Assembly: GCA_903958915.1 (NCBI GenBank) | Contig: CAJBVC010000191.1 | Location: forward strand, 1 to 6,584 | Source: an uncultured beta proteobacterium | Lineage (GTDB): Bacteria > Pseudomonadota > Gammaproteobacteria > Burkholderiales > Burkholderiaceae_C | Direction of reading: 5' to 3' | DNA: 6,584 bases | Shown here: one piece after another, positions 1-5,497 of the stretch | Layout: each line of letters starts with the position of its first letter | Numbering within the stretch: the stretch's first letter is position 1 | Position numbers and translations under genes: made by a program | Notes under the pieces: generated by a model | What the model saw: only the letters and a program-made list of their open reading frames with translations | What the model was told of the DNA's origin: nothing | Databases searched by the model: none

Positions 1-41
1 CAGAGGTTGTTGAAGCACCAGCGGAAACAGCGGCCCAATAG
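1..41 (+). CDS. possible 3' tail of an upstream gene (partial)
   Basis: The frame beginning at position 3 is open from the window edge to a TAG at 39-41 and reads EVVEAPAETAAQ. An Ala/Glu/Pro-rich end like this is common at the C-terminus of bacterial proteins. Only 12 residues are visible, so the protein cannot be identified, and such a short open stretch could be chance. The stop lies just before the tRNA promoter-like box, which is consistent with a gene ending here. Confidence 0.3.
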   Translation, partial: EVVEAPAETAAQ

Positions 42-43
42 GG

Positions 44-49
44 TATACT
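44..49 (+). promoter_or_regulatory. candidate -10 box for the tRNA gene
   Basis: TATACT at 44-49 matches the sigma-70 -10 consensus at five of six bases. It sits 10 nt upstream of the tRNA 5' end, so transcription would begin a few bases before the mature tRNA. No good -35 is visible at 16-18 bp spacing. TTGTTG (7-12) and TTGAAG (10-15) resemble -35 boxes but are too far upstream. The call rests on the -10 match and its position. Confidence 0.4.
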
Positions 50-59
50 CATGGATTAC

Positions 60-136
<77 letters not shown>

Positions 137-142
137 ATAAAT

Positions 143-158
143 AAGCGGTTCTCCGCTT
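143..158 (+). other. small hairpin in the tRNA 3' trailer
   Basis: AAGCGG (143-148) and CCGCTT (153-158) form a perfect 6-bp stem with a TTCT loop, 6 nt after the tRNA CCA. No T-run follows directly, so it is not itself an intrinsic terminator. It may be a structural element of the precursor trailer that affects 3' processing. That role is inference, and short perfect stems also arise by chance. Confidence 0.35.
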
Positions 159-162
159 CAGT

Positions 163-193
163 AAGGGCTCACTAAGTTGGGCCCTTTTTGTTT
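163..193 (+). terminator. intrinsic terminator after tRNA-fMet
   Basis: AAGGGCTC (163-170) pairs with GGGCCCTT (179-186) through an 8-bp stem with one G-T pair and an 8-nt loop. A run of five T follows (185-189), then GTTT. This is a standard Rho-independent terminator on the plus strand, 27 nt past the tRNA. It separates the tRNA from the glutathione S-transferase gene, which therefore needs its own promoter. I see no convincing promoter between 190 and 322. Confidence 0.8.
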
Positions 194-322
194 CTGGACC
201 AGTGCTCATGCCCGACAAGATCGCATGTTGAAGGCCGTTGTGTGTCGATCCGTTTGCATTGATACCTTCCGCGTGTGCCATGCTTCTAGTTCCTAGTTAC
301 CATTCGCTTCCAGGCAATTCTT

Positions 323-1006
323 ATGCTCACTCTGCATCACCTAGAACTCTCCCGCTCCCAGCGCGTTCTGTGGCTCCTGGAAGAAATGGCGTTGCCCTAC
401 AAAATTGTCGTCTACAAGCGCGACAAGAAGACCCGATTGGCCCCCGCTGAACTGAAAGCCATTCATCCTCTGGGAAAGTCCCCGGTCGTCACTGATGGCA
501 AAACCACAGTGGCCGAGTCTGGAGCGATCCTTGAATACCTTGCTGAAAAATACGGCGCTAACCTTACTGGCGCATTGTCTGGACTTGAGCCCGAGCGTGG
601 AACCAAGGAACACCGCGAGAATCGCTTCTGGATGCACTACGCAGAGGGTTCTCTGATGAACTGGCTTGTCATGAAACTGGTATTCGTGACCATCCCCACC
701 CAGCCGATGCCGTTCTTCGTCAGGCCGGTCGCACGACAGCTCTGCAAACAGGTGTTGGCCAAGTTGATTGATCCAAACGTCAATACCGCCATGGAGTTCA
801 TGGAAGCCCACCTGGCCAAGCACAAGTGGTTCTCTGGTGAGCACATCACCCTGGCAGACTTCCAGATGAGCTTTGCGGTAGAAGCAGTTCTGTCCCGTAC
901 ACAAGGCACCAAAAAGCATCCCCATCTAGTGGCCTACCGGCAGCGCCTCAATGAGCGCCCCGCTTATCAACGCGCGATTGCCAAAGGTGGCCCCGTGGTG
1001 TTGTAA
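323..1006 (+). CDS. glutathione S-transferase family protein
   Basis: This 227-residue protein has the two-domain GST layout. Residues 1-78 are a thioredoxin-like N-terminal domain. It has an early SRSQRVLWLLEE segment (10-21) where the glutathione-activating Ser/Tyr and helix 1 lie. The cis-proline SPVV (53-56) and the glutathione-binding AESGAILEYLAEKY segment (64-77, Glu65-Ser66) follow. From about residue 90 the protein is the all-helical substrate domain, with the conserved N-capping box TLAD (176-179). The family conjugates glutathione to electrophiles or acts as a peroxidase in the cytoplasm. The substrate cannot be read from sequence. The ATG at 323 begins the protein exactly where the beta-1 strand is expected, although the upstream bases contain only a weak SD (AGGCA). 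The DUF3297 gene follows after 42 nt on the same strand and is probably cotranscribed. Confidence 0.9.
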   Translation: MLTLHHLELSRSQRVLWLLEEMALPYKIVVYKRDKKTRLAPAELKAIHPLGKSPVVTDGKTTVAESGAILEYLAEKYGANLTGALSGLEPERGTKEHRENRFWMHYAEGSLMNWLVMKLVFVTIPTQPMPFFVRPVARQLCKQVLAKLIDPNVNTAMEFMEAHLAKHKWFSGEHITLADFQMSFAVEAVLSRTQGTKKHPHLVAYRQRLNERPAYQRAIAKGGPVVL

Positions 1007-1048
1007 CGAGCAACAGAACACCACGTAACTTTCCATTGAATTAGACCC

Positions 1049-1297
1049 ATGAACGACACAACCACTCGCCCCGATTTGCCGGACCGGCTCTCCACGGATG
1101 TACGTAGCCCATTCCATGTGGCAGCGGTGTTCGACCATGACATTGGTATTCGCTTCAATGACGGGGAGCGCACGGACGTGGCCGAGTACTGTATCAGCGA
1201 AGGCTGGGTAAAGGTGCCCGCTGGTAAGACCGTGGACCGAAAGGGCCAGCCGTTGCTGATCAAGCTGAAGGGGAGGGTGGAGGCGTTTTACCGATAA
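1049..1297 (+). CDS. DUF3297 family small protein
   Basis: This 82-residue protein matches, from memory, the DUF3297 family of short proteobacterial proteins. Recognisable blocks are LPDRLSTDVRSPFH (10-23), GIRFNDGERTDVAEYCISEGW (centred near residue 43) and the C-terminal GKTVDRKGQPLLIKLKG segment. The length is typical of the family. No signal peptide or membrane segment is present, so it should be cytosolic. Its biochemical role is unknown. Some databases label relatives 'glutathione peroxidase', but nothing here resembles that active site. The gene lies 42 nt after the GST gene without a clear SD or promoter of its own. Its last 38 nt overlap the end of mtnP on the opposite strand. Confidence 0.85.
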   Translation: MNDTTTRPDLPDRLSTDVRSPFHVAAVFDHDIGIRFNDGERTDVAEYCISEGWVKVPAGKTVDRKGQPLLIKLKGRVEAFYR

Positions 1298-2036
1298 GGG
1301 CAATGGTGTCGAGCAAGACGGTAGTGACCTTTCTCGCATTGCTCTGAAACACCTCCAGGATGGCACGCCAGCTTACGGGCTCTTCATCCGTTTTCCAGCA
1401 ATCGTAGTCCGTGCTCATGGCCACGGCGGCGTAGGGTATGCCAGCTTCGTTGGCCAGTGCAACTTCAGTCGCAATCGACATATTGATGATGTCTGCACCC
1501 CATGCGCGAAACATTCTCGACTCGGCGCGGGTGGAGAACCTGGGGCCTTCGATCGTTACGACGGTCCCGGTTGGGTGATACATGAACCCATGCTTGTCAC
1601 AGATCTGGACTAACGCGGCTCGCAGCATCGCGTCAAATGGATCCGCCATCGGCGTGTGAACGGGATGGTGCGGAGCAAACGAAGCGTGAAAACTCATGGC
1701 CCTCTGCTTGGTAAAGTCAATAAACTGATCAACAATGACCAGGTCACCGCGCCCGATACCTTCCCGAAGGGACCCCACCGCGGTTGTAGCGAGAATATGG
1801 GAGCACCCTATGTCCTTGAGCGACTGAATGTTTGCCCGAAAATTGACCTCACTTGGCGGGATGGTGTGTTCACGCCCGTGCCGGGCAAGCAGAACCACAT
1901 CCACACCATTGACCTTCCCAACACGCAAGGCGGCTGACGGTGGTCCCCAGGGCGTGCTCACTTCCAGGTCGTGTGCATTCTCCAAAAAGTCGGGGTTATC
2001 AAGTCCACTACCCCCAATGATGCCAATGCGAATCAT
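1260..2036 (-). CDS. mtnP: S-methyl-5'-thioadenosine phosphorylase
   Basis: MtnP cleaves 5'-methylthioadenosine with phosphate to adenine and 5-methylthioribose-1-phosphate. Relatives also accept 5'-deoxyadenosine. The 258-residue protein has the whole family pattern: phosphate loop GGSGL (8-12), RHGREHTIPPSEVNFRAN (52-69), TTAVGSLRE (84-92), the MADPF region after His127, IEGPRFSTRAES (162-173), NMSIATE (185-191) and STDYDCW (208-214). Asp210 and Asp212 align with the two Asp residues that select 6-aminopurines in human MTAP. This supports methylthioadenosine over methylthioinosine or guanosine as substrate. I chose the ATG at 2036 because the family starts with this beta strand and AAGGAG lies 8 nt upstream. 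A longer reading up to 2240 lies over the aldolase gene and is not coding. It starts 2 nt after the aldolase stop, so it is the last operon gene. The final dozen residues, a Pro/Ser-rich tail, lie in the overlap with the DUF3297 gene. Confidence 0.95.
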   Translation of the reverse strand: MIRIGIIGGSGLDNPDFLENAHDLEVSTPWGPPSAALRVGKVNGVDVVLLARHGREHTIPPSEVNFRANIQSLKDIGCSHILATTAVGSLREGIGRGDLVIVDQFIDFTKQRAMSFHASFAPHHPVHTPMADPFDAMLRAALVQICDKHGFMYHPTGTVVTIEGPRFSTRAESRMFRAWGADIINMSIATEVALANEAGIPYAAVAMSTDYDCWKTDEEPVSWRAILEVFQSNARKVTTVLLDTIALIGKTPPPSPSA

Positions 2037-2038
2037 GG

Positions 2039-2638
2039 CTACTGCTCCTTCCTGTGTGTGCATTCGATCAAGTCCAGCACGGAACCTACATGAGTACCGC
2101 AAGCAATAATGCCTTCGTCGTGACCGGCCATCACGAGCAGAGCAGGTAGTGAGGACTGTCGCCTTGCAAACTGCGCCACGGCGTGCGCCATCGCCGGTGT
2201 TCCATAGGGAATCGACGCTTGCGTCGCGGCGGTACCGCACTGCAGAAGGCGATCAAACAAGATTCTGCTGTGTACGTGCATGACGCAGTGAATGCCTTGG
2301 TTGGAGGCATACATCGCGCCATGTGTCATCGATTCCGAAGAGGCATCCATGCCGCCCATGGACCACACCTCGTTGCGGTCCAGAGAATAGGACTCCACCA
2401 GACAGAATTGATCCATAACCAATTTACGCGATGCTCCGGTCGCACTTGCACTGATCACGAACTGTTGCGCGTCGGCACGCACACTCACATTGCCATAACC
2501 GATACCACTTCCATCAATTCCCACCAGTCCCAAGTCAAACAGACGGGTACGTGCGCGGTTCAGGGCGACTAGATTCGCCGTCTCTGTTACTTTCCCAGCT
2601 CGGCGATGGCTGGTGTACTTAATGTAGCCGTCTTCCAT
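2039..2638 (-). CDS. class II aldolase/adducin-fold protein, probable MTRu-1-P aldolase (Ald2-like)
   Basis: The 199-residue protein has the class II aldolase/adducin fold. It carries the phosphate-binding GNVSVR segment (49-54), a TG pair (67-68), a candidate catalytic Glu102 in SSESMTH, HVH metal ligands His121 and His123, and a third metal His173 in GHDEG. It sits between mtnA and mtnP, so its likely substrate is 5-methylthioribulose-1-phosphate (or 5-deoxyribulose-1-phosphate). An aldolase would give DHAP plus methylthioacetaldehyde or acetaldehyde. A dehydratase (MtnB) would feed the full salvage pathway, but mtnC and mtnD are absent here. The SSES and GHDEG motifs differ from the SSEW/HG of FucA-type and SAET/HG of MtnB-type enzymes I recall, so the reaction is uncertain. 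The ATG at 2638 is 10 nt after the mtnA stop. Two in-frame GTG codons (2647, 2644) are alternatives. None has a good SD, which suggests coupling to mtnA translation. Codons upstream of these lie over mtnA and are not coding. Confidence 0.8.
   Translation of the reverse strand: MEDGYIKYTSHRRAGKVTETANLVALNRARTRLFDLGLVGIDGSGIGYGNVSVRADAQQFVISASATGASRKLVMDQFCLVESYSLDRNEVWSMGGMDASSESMTHGAMYASNQGIHCVMHVHSRILFDRLLQCGTAATQASIPYGTPAMAHAVAQFARRQSSLPALLVMAGHDEGIIACGTHVGSVLDLIECTHRKEQ
2045..2053 (-). promoter_or_regulatory. ribosome binding site of mtnP inside the aldolase gene
   Basis: On the minus strand AGGAAGGAG lies 8 nt before the mtnP ATG. It is the strongest Shine-Dalgarno sequence in the minus-strand operon. 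It overlaps the last codons of the aldolase gene, whose stop is only 2 nt before the mtnP start. It fixes the mtnP start at 2036 and suggests translational coupling. Confidence 0.75.
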
Positions 2639-2648
2639 AAGCACCACG

Positions 2649-3758
2649 CTATTTGCGTTGCTCCGGGAACAGCGACAGAATCGACGCCTCATTGGCGTCA
2701 CACATGCCGCGTTCGCAGATCAACTTGGTAATCAGACGAGACGGCGTGACATCAAACCCCCAATTCCGAGCGGGAGTGAGGTCCGGGCAGATACGGACTG
2801 ACTCCACACAGCCCTGGGAGTTCAAGCCGCTGATGTACCGGACCTCCGCTCCATCACGCTCCTCAATCGGAATATGGGCAACACCATCGCGCAAGGCAAA
2901 GTCAAAGGTCGATGACGGCAATGCAACCACCATTGGAATTCCATTGTCACGTGCGGCAAGCGCTTTCAGGTAGGTGCCAATCTTGTTCGCCACATCCCCG
3001 CTGCGCGTGACCCGATCGGCTCCGGTGATGACGAGATCCACCAAGCCATGCTGCATCAGATGCCCTCCGGCGTTGTCCGCAATCAGTGTGTGTGCAATGC
3101 CATGCTGCCCGAGTTCCCATGCCGTGAGACTCGCGCCCTGATTGCGAGGTCGGGTCTCATCGACCCAGACGTGCACGTCCATACCAGCTTGATGTGCTGC
3201 GTAAATCGGGGCGGTCGCTGAGCCAACATCAACGAAGGCCAGCCAACCGGCATTGCAGTGGGTCAAAATATTGATCGTTTTCCCAGGCTTGCGCTGTGCA
3301 ATGTCTCGAATCAGGTGGAGTCCATGCACGCCGATGCGCCGACAGTGGTCAACATCCTGGTCGGCGATCGCCATGGCCTCCCGCATTGCAATCAGGCGTG
3401 CATGTGCGACATCAGGGGCATGCGCAATCGCACCAAGCATGCGCTCGACAGCCCAGGCCAAATTAGCGGCCGTTGGTCGAGTGCCTTTCAGTGCATCACC
3501 CGCAGCGTTCAGATAGTTGCGGAATTCGGACTCGGGCGACTCCATGGCAGCGAGATACATGCCAAATGCCGCGCAGGCCCCGATGAGGCCTGCACCCCGC
3601 ACGGTCATGGCTGCAATGGCTTGGCGTGCGTCTTCCATGGTGTGCAAGTCCACTACAGCAAACCGATGTGGCAGTGTTGTCTGGTCAATCACCTGCACAA
3701 CGCGGTGATCCTGCGGTTTGAGCCAAATGGTGCGGTAGTCCTGTCCATAGACCTTCAT
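2649..3758 (-). CDS. mtnA: S-methyl-5-thioribose-1-phosphate isomerase
   Basis: MtnA opens and isomerises 5-methylthioribose-1-phosphate to 5-methylthioribulose-1-phosphate. It also acts on the 5-deoxy analogue in the bacterial DHAP shunt. The 369 residues are close to the usual family length. Visible motifs in order are VRGAGLIG (53-60), TRPTAANL (93-100), THCNAGWLA (166-174) with catalytic Cys168, DETRPRNQGASLTAWEL (200-216), GADRV (246-250) with catalytic Asp248, NKIGTY (258-263) and FDVTPSRLITKLICERG (335-351). These are the substrate-phosphate and active-site elements of the MtnA/eIF2B-alpha fold, and both catalytic residues are present, which argues against an eIF2B-like or RuBP-isomerase paralogue. 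The ATG at 3758 is preceded by a weak GGGG stretch. It lies 22 nt after the corA stop. The aldolase gene starts 10 nt after its own stop. Confidence 0.94.
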   Translation of the reverse strand: MKVYGQDYRTIWLKPQDHRVVQVIDQTTLPHRFAVVDLHTMEDARQAIAAMTVRGAGLIGACAAFGMYLAAMESPESEFRNYLNAAGDALKGTRPTAANLAWAVERMLGAIAHAPDVAHARLIAMREAMAIADQDVDHCRRIGVHGLHLIRDIAQRKPGKTINILTHCNAGWLAFVDVGSATAPIYAAHQAGMDVHVWVDETRPRNQGASLTAWELGQHGIAHTLIADNAGGHLMQHGLVDLVITGADRVTRSGDVANKIGTYLKALAARDNGIPMVVALPSSTFDFALRDGVAHIPIEERDGAEVRYISGLNSQGCVESVRICPDLTPARNWGFDVTPSRLITKLICERGMCDANEASILSLFPEQRK

Positions 3759-3780
3759 GAATCAAGCCCCAGGTCTATCG

Positions 3781-4767
3781 CTACTTCAACCATCCGCGCT
3801 TGCGGAAATACCACATCGGGACCAATGCACTTCCAACCATCAACGCGAGTGCGTACGGGTAACCGATGGCCCAATCCAACTCGGGCATGAATTTGAAGTT
3901 CATGCCGTAAATGCTGGCGATCAGGGTCGGGGGAAGTAAGGCAACACTGGCCACGGAAAAAATCTTGATGATCTTGTTCTGATTGATATTGATGAAGCCG
4001 ACCGTTGCGTCCATCAAGAAGTTGATCTTGTCAAACAGGAAGGCTGTGTGTGAGTCCAGCGAGTCAATATCACGCAGGATCTGGCGCGCTTCTTCAAATT
4101 GCTCGCCATTGAGCATCTTGCTTCGCATCATGAAACTGACGGCACGCCGGGTGTCCATGACGTTGCGTCGAATACGACCATTCATATCCTCGTGGCGCGC
4201 AATCGACCCCAGCACGGCCCCTGCCATCGCGTCAGTCACGTCACCGGACAGCACCTTGTTGCTGACCTTTTCGAGCTCGTCGTAGATGCCCTCCAGCGTA
4301 TCGGCCGAGTATTCCGCATCCGCATCGAACAGTTTGAGCAGCACTTCCTTGGCGTCTTCGATCAGCCCCGGTGCCCGCCGGGCGCGCAAACGCAACAGGC
4401 GAAATACAGGCACATCTTCGTCGTGAATGGAAAACAGTACGCCTTTGCTTTTGTGCTGCTCGTTGAATTGATTGAGGATAAAGGCCACCCGCACGGTTCG
4501 CGGCTCATCGTCATCGGCTATCAGGAAGTCACTGCGAATGTGCAGGTCCCCGTTGTCCTCTTCATAAAAGCGCGCAGACTCTTCAATGTCCTCGTCCATC
4601 GCATCTTCGGGAATGGAGAGTCCGTAGTACTGCTTGACCCAGCGCTTTTCCTCAACCGTGGGCGACTCCAGGTCTACCCAGATCGGCTGGAACTGAGACA
4701 GCTCTTCCAGCGATTCGATTTCTTCCTGGAAGAGGCGGCCATTGGCGAGCGTGAAAATATTCAGCAT
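3781..4767 (-). CDS. corA: CorA family magnesium/cobalt transporter
   Basis: CorA is a homopentameric inner-membrane channel that takes up Mg2+ and can pass Co2+ or Ni2+. The 328-residue protein aligns from memory with E. coli CorA over its whole length. A long acidic cytoplasmic domain occupies about residues 1-265. The stalk helix contains the NFLMDATVGFININQNKIIKIF region (249-270). TM1 spans about 268-287 and ends at the signature YGMN (287-290). The FMPEL periplasmic loop (293-297) and TM2 (about 303-321) follow, then a short basic tail RKRGWLK. The GMN selectivity motif is intact. I chose the ATG at 4767 because GGAAG lies 5 nt upstream and the protein then begins MLNIFTL, as in relatives. 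An in-frame TTG at 4785 would add six residues without support. It is the first gene of the minus-strand group, with mtnA 22 nt downstream. A leader hairpin lies at 4794-4835. Confidence 0.95.
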   Translation of the reverse strand: MLNIFTLANGRLFQEEIESLEELSQFQPIWVDLESPTVEEKRWVKQYYGLSIPEDAMDEDIEESARFYEEDNGDLHIRSDFLIADDDEPRTVRVAFILNQFNEQHKSKGVLFSIHDEDVPVFRLLRLRARRAPGLIEDAKEVLLKLFDADAEYSADTLEGIYDELEKVSNKVLSGDVTDAMAGAVLGSIARHEDMNGRIRRNVMDTRRAVSFMMRSKMLNGEQFEEARQILRDIDSLDSHTAFLFDKINFLMDATVGFININQNKIIKIFSVASVALLPPTLIASIYGMNFKFMPELDWAIGYPYALALMVGSALVPMWYFRKRGWLK

Positions 4768-4793
4768 GAGAACTTCCAATTGCAACGGGGCGT

Positions 4794-4835
4794 GCTTTCA
4801 GCTCATTGGAATCTGACCCCAATCAGGTTGAAAGC
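4794..4835 (-). repeat. imperfect inverted repeat in the corA leader
   Basis: On the plus strand GCTTTCA (4794-4800) is inverted as TGAAAGC (4829-4835), and inside it ATTGG (4805-4809) is inverted as CCAAT (4819-4823). The two stems are separated by a small asymmetric internal loop in which two more pairs are possible. A 9-nt loop AATCTGACC closes the structure. In corA mRNA this hairpin would end 26 nt before the ATG and leave the GGAAG SD free. The core read on the minus strand is ATTGGGGTCAGATTCCAAT. It resembles the GGGGTCAGA-type sequences I recall around REP-associated (Y1) transposase elements in proteobacteria. It may therefore be a decayed mobile repeat or a leader regulatory structure. 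The inverted repeat is seen directly; both roles are inference. Confidence 0.6.
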
Positions 4836-4888
4836 TACTGAAGGGAGTGGGTTTTCAAGGAGTGTTCTGTGGCTGTTGCTATCCCTAA

Positions 4889-4897
4889 ATTATCGCA
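4889..4897 (-). promoter_or_regulatory. candidate extended -10 for the corA operon
   Basis: On the minus strand TGCGATAAT (4897 to 4889) has a TGn extension followed by GATAAT, five of six matches to the sigma-70 -10. No good -35 is visible at normal spacing, which an extended -10 can tolerate. Transcription would begin about 115 nt before the corA ATG and include the leader hairpin. Support is sequence similarity only. Confidence 0.3.
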
Positions 4898-4978
4898 CTG
4901 TGTGATCCGATTCGATACGCCAACGTTGCGGCTGCATGAGCAGGGTCAATATGCTGCAGTGCGGCACTAAAAAAGGCG

Positions 4979-5007
4979 TTGCATTTGTGCACAATCGGGC
5001 GCATAGT
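4979..5007 (+). promoter_or_regulatory. weak promoter candidate for hpf with a palindrome in its spacer
   Basis: TTGCAT (4979-4984) and CATAGT (5002-5007) are separated by 17 bp. They match the sigma-70 boxes at three and four of six bases. The spacer contains the perfect 10-bp palindrome TTGTGCACAA (4985-4994), where a dimeric regulator could bind. The start would leave a leader of roughly 85 nt before hpf. Both the promoter and the operator role are tentative. Confidence 0.25.
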
Positions 5008-5098
5008 GATTTCACGGCAGCCAGATATTTACCCTTGGCTTCTGTTCTTGTCGCCCTAGGTGATGAGATTTTTAACCCGAGAGCATTGGAGGTTTTTT

Positions 5099-5428
5099 AT
5101 GAATTTGACGATCAGCGGTCACCATCTTGAAGTTACTCCGGCATTGCGCAGTTATGTGACCACCAAGCTAGATCGAGTCATTCGACACTTTGATCAGGTT
5201 GTCGACGTCAAGGTGTTACTCACCGTGGAGAAGCAAAAGGAAAAAGAAAAGAGGCAACGAGCCGAATGCAATATTCATGTGAAAGGCAGCGACATGTTTG
5301 CGGAGAGTTCCCATGAGGATCTGTATGCTGCCGTGGATGAACTGGTAGACAAACTGGATCGCCAGGTGGTTCGCCACAAGAGCCGGGTGCAGGAGCATCA
5401 CCATGAGACGCCCAAGCGCATCATGTAA
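5099..5428 (+). CDS. hpf: ribosome hibernation-promoting factor, short form (HPF/RaiA)
   Basis: HPF binds the 30S decoding region in stationary phase or starvation, silencing ribosomes and favouring 100S dimers. The 109-residue protein has the single S30AE domain: [20 protein letters not shown] at the N-terminus, [11 protein letters not shown] (24-34), a basic/acidic [12 protein letters not shown] stretch (45-56), then CNIHVKG (57-63) and [18 protein letters not shown] (65-82). A His-rich tail EHHHETPKR (99-107) follows. It lacks the extra C-terminal dimerisation domain of long HPFs. The ATG at 5099 is fixed by a strong GGAGG 6 nt upstream. A start at 5060 would add 13 residues foreign to the family. 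ptsN and hprK follow on the same strand, the usual betaproteobacterial order. An intrinsic terminator lies 17 nt after the stop, so hpf can be made as a monocistronic message. No rpoN lies upstream; corA does, divergently. Confidence 0.93.
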   Translation: MNLTISGHHLEVTPALRSYVTTKLDRVIRHFDQVVDVKVLLTVEKQKEKEKRQRAECNIHVKGSDMFAESSHEDLYAAVDELVDKLDRQVVRHKSRVQEHHHETPKRIM

Positions 5429-5445
5429 CACCTGCAACCTCAACG

Positions 5446-5474
5446 AAAGCCGCCGACCGATGGGCGGCTTTTTT
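5446..5474 (+). terminator. intrinsic terminator between hpf and ptsN
   Basis: AAAGCCGCC (5446-5454) pairs perfectly with GGCGGCTTT (5463-5471) through a 9-bp, GC-rich stem with an 8-nt loop. The right arm runs into six T (5469-5474). This is a strong Rho-independent terminator on the plus strand. It should uncouple hpf from ptsN-hprK unless readthrough occurs. The ptsN ATG is only 23 nt past the T-run. Confidence 0.88.
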
Positions 5475-5479
5475 GTGTG

Positions 5480-5485
5480 CATAAT
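5480..5485 (+). promoter_or_regulatory. candidate -10 box for ptsN
   Basis: CATAAT at 5480-5485 matches the -10 consensus at five of six bases and lies directly after the hpf terminator. A start 6-8 nt downstream would fall near 5491-5493, leaving only about 5-7 nt before the ptsN ATG. The -35 position falls inside the terminator hairpin and has no consensus match, so the promoter is speculative. Confidence 0.3.
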
Positions 5486-5497
5486 CTGCCCTACACC

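Larger units (their letters stand above)
4768..5098. other. divergent intergenic region between corA and hpf
   Basis: This 331-bp stretch holds no credible gene. It should contain the promoters of the corA operon (leftward) and hpf (rightward). I see the corA leader hairpin (4794-4835), an extended -10-like box for corA (4889-4897), a weak sigma-70 pair with an embedded palindrome upstream of hpf (4979-5007) and the GGAGG of hpf (5088-5092). A second weak pair is TTGTCG (5048-5053) and TTTAAC (5071-5076), with 17 bp between. An 8-bp palindrome CAACGTTG lies at 4921-4928. Open frames crossing the region have no SD or recognisable protein character. Confidence 0.7.

Noticed and set aside
238..450. 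Plus-strand frame overlapping the start of the GST gene
   Set aside because: It is out of frame with the GST, has no SD and shows no recognisable protein character.
2037..2240. N-terminal extension of mtnP to 2240
   Set aside because: It lies over the aldolase gene, is Arg/Cys-rich and unlike any MtnP N-terminus. The ATG at 2036 has a strong SD.
2639..2701. N-terminal extension of the aldolase gene to 2701
   Set aside because: Most of it lies over the end of mtnA in another frame and adds an Arg/Cys-rich stretch foreign to the family. Only the GTG codons at 2647 and 2644 remain as alternatives.
3258..3890. Plus-strand frame antisense to mtnA
   Set aside because: It is a shadow of mtnA, whose motifs and catalytic residues are intact.
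4768..4785. TTG start for corA at 4785
   Set aside because: It would add six residues not seen in relatives, while the ATG at 4767 has GGAAG at good spacing.
4099..4905. 268-codon plus-strand frame antisense to corA
   Set aside because: It is a mirror of a well-supported corA gene, with no SD or recognisable domain, and runs into the intergenic region.
4961..4990. Possible sigma-54 promoter (CGGCAC ... TTGCAT) upstream of hpf
   Set aside because: The GG and GC dinucleotides are 16 bp apart (12 for the alternative pair), not the required 10.
5060..5098. Upstream ATG at 5060 for hpf
   Set aside because: It gives 13 extra residues foreign to the family and bypasses the GGAGG placed 6 nt before the ATG at 5099.
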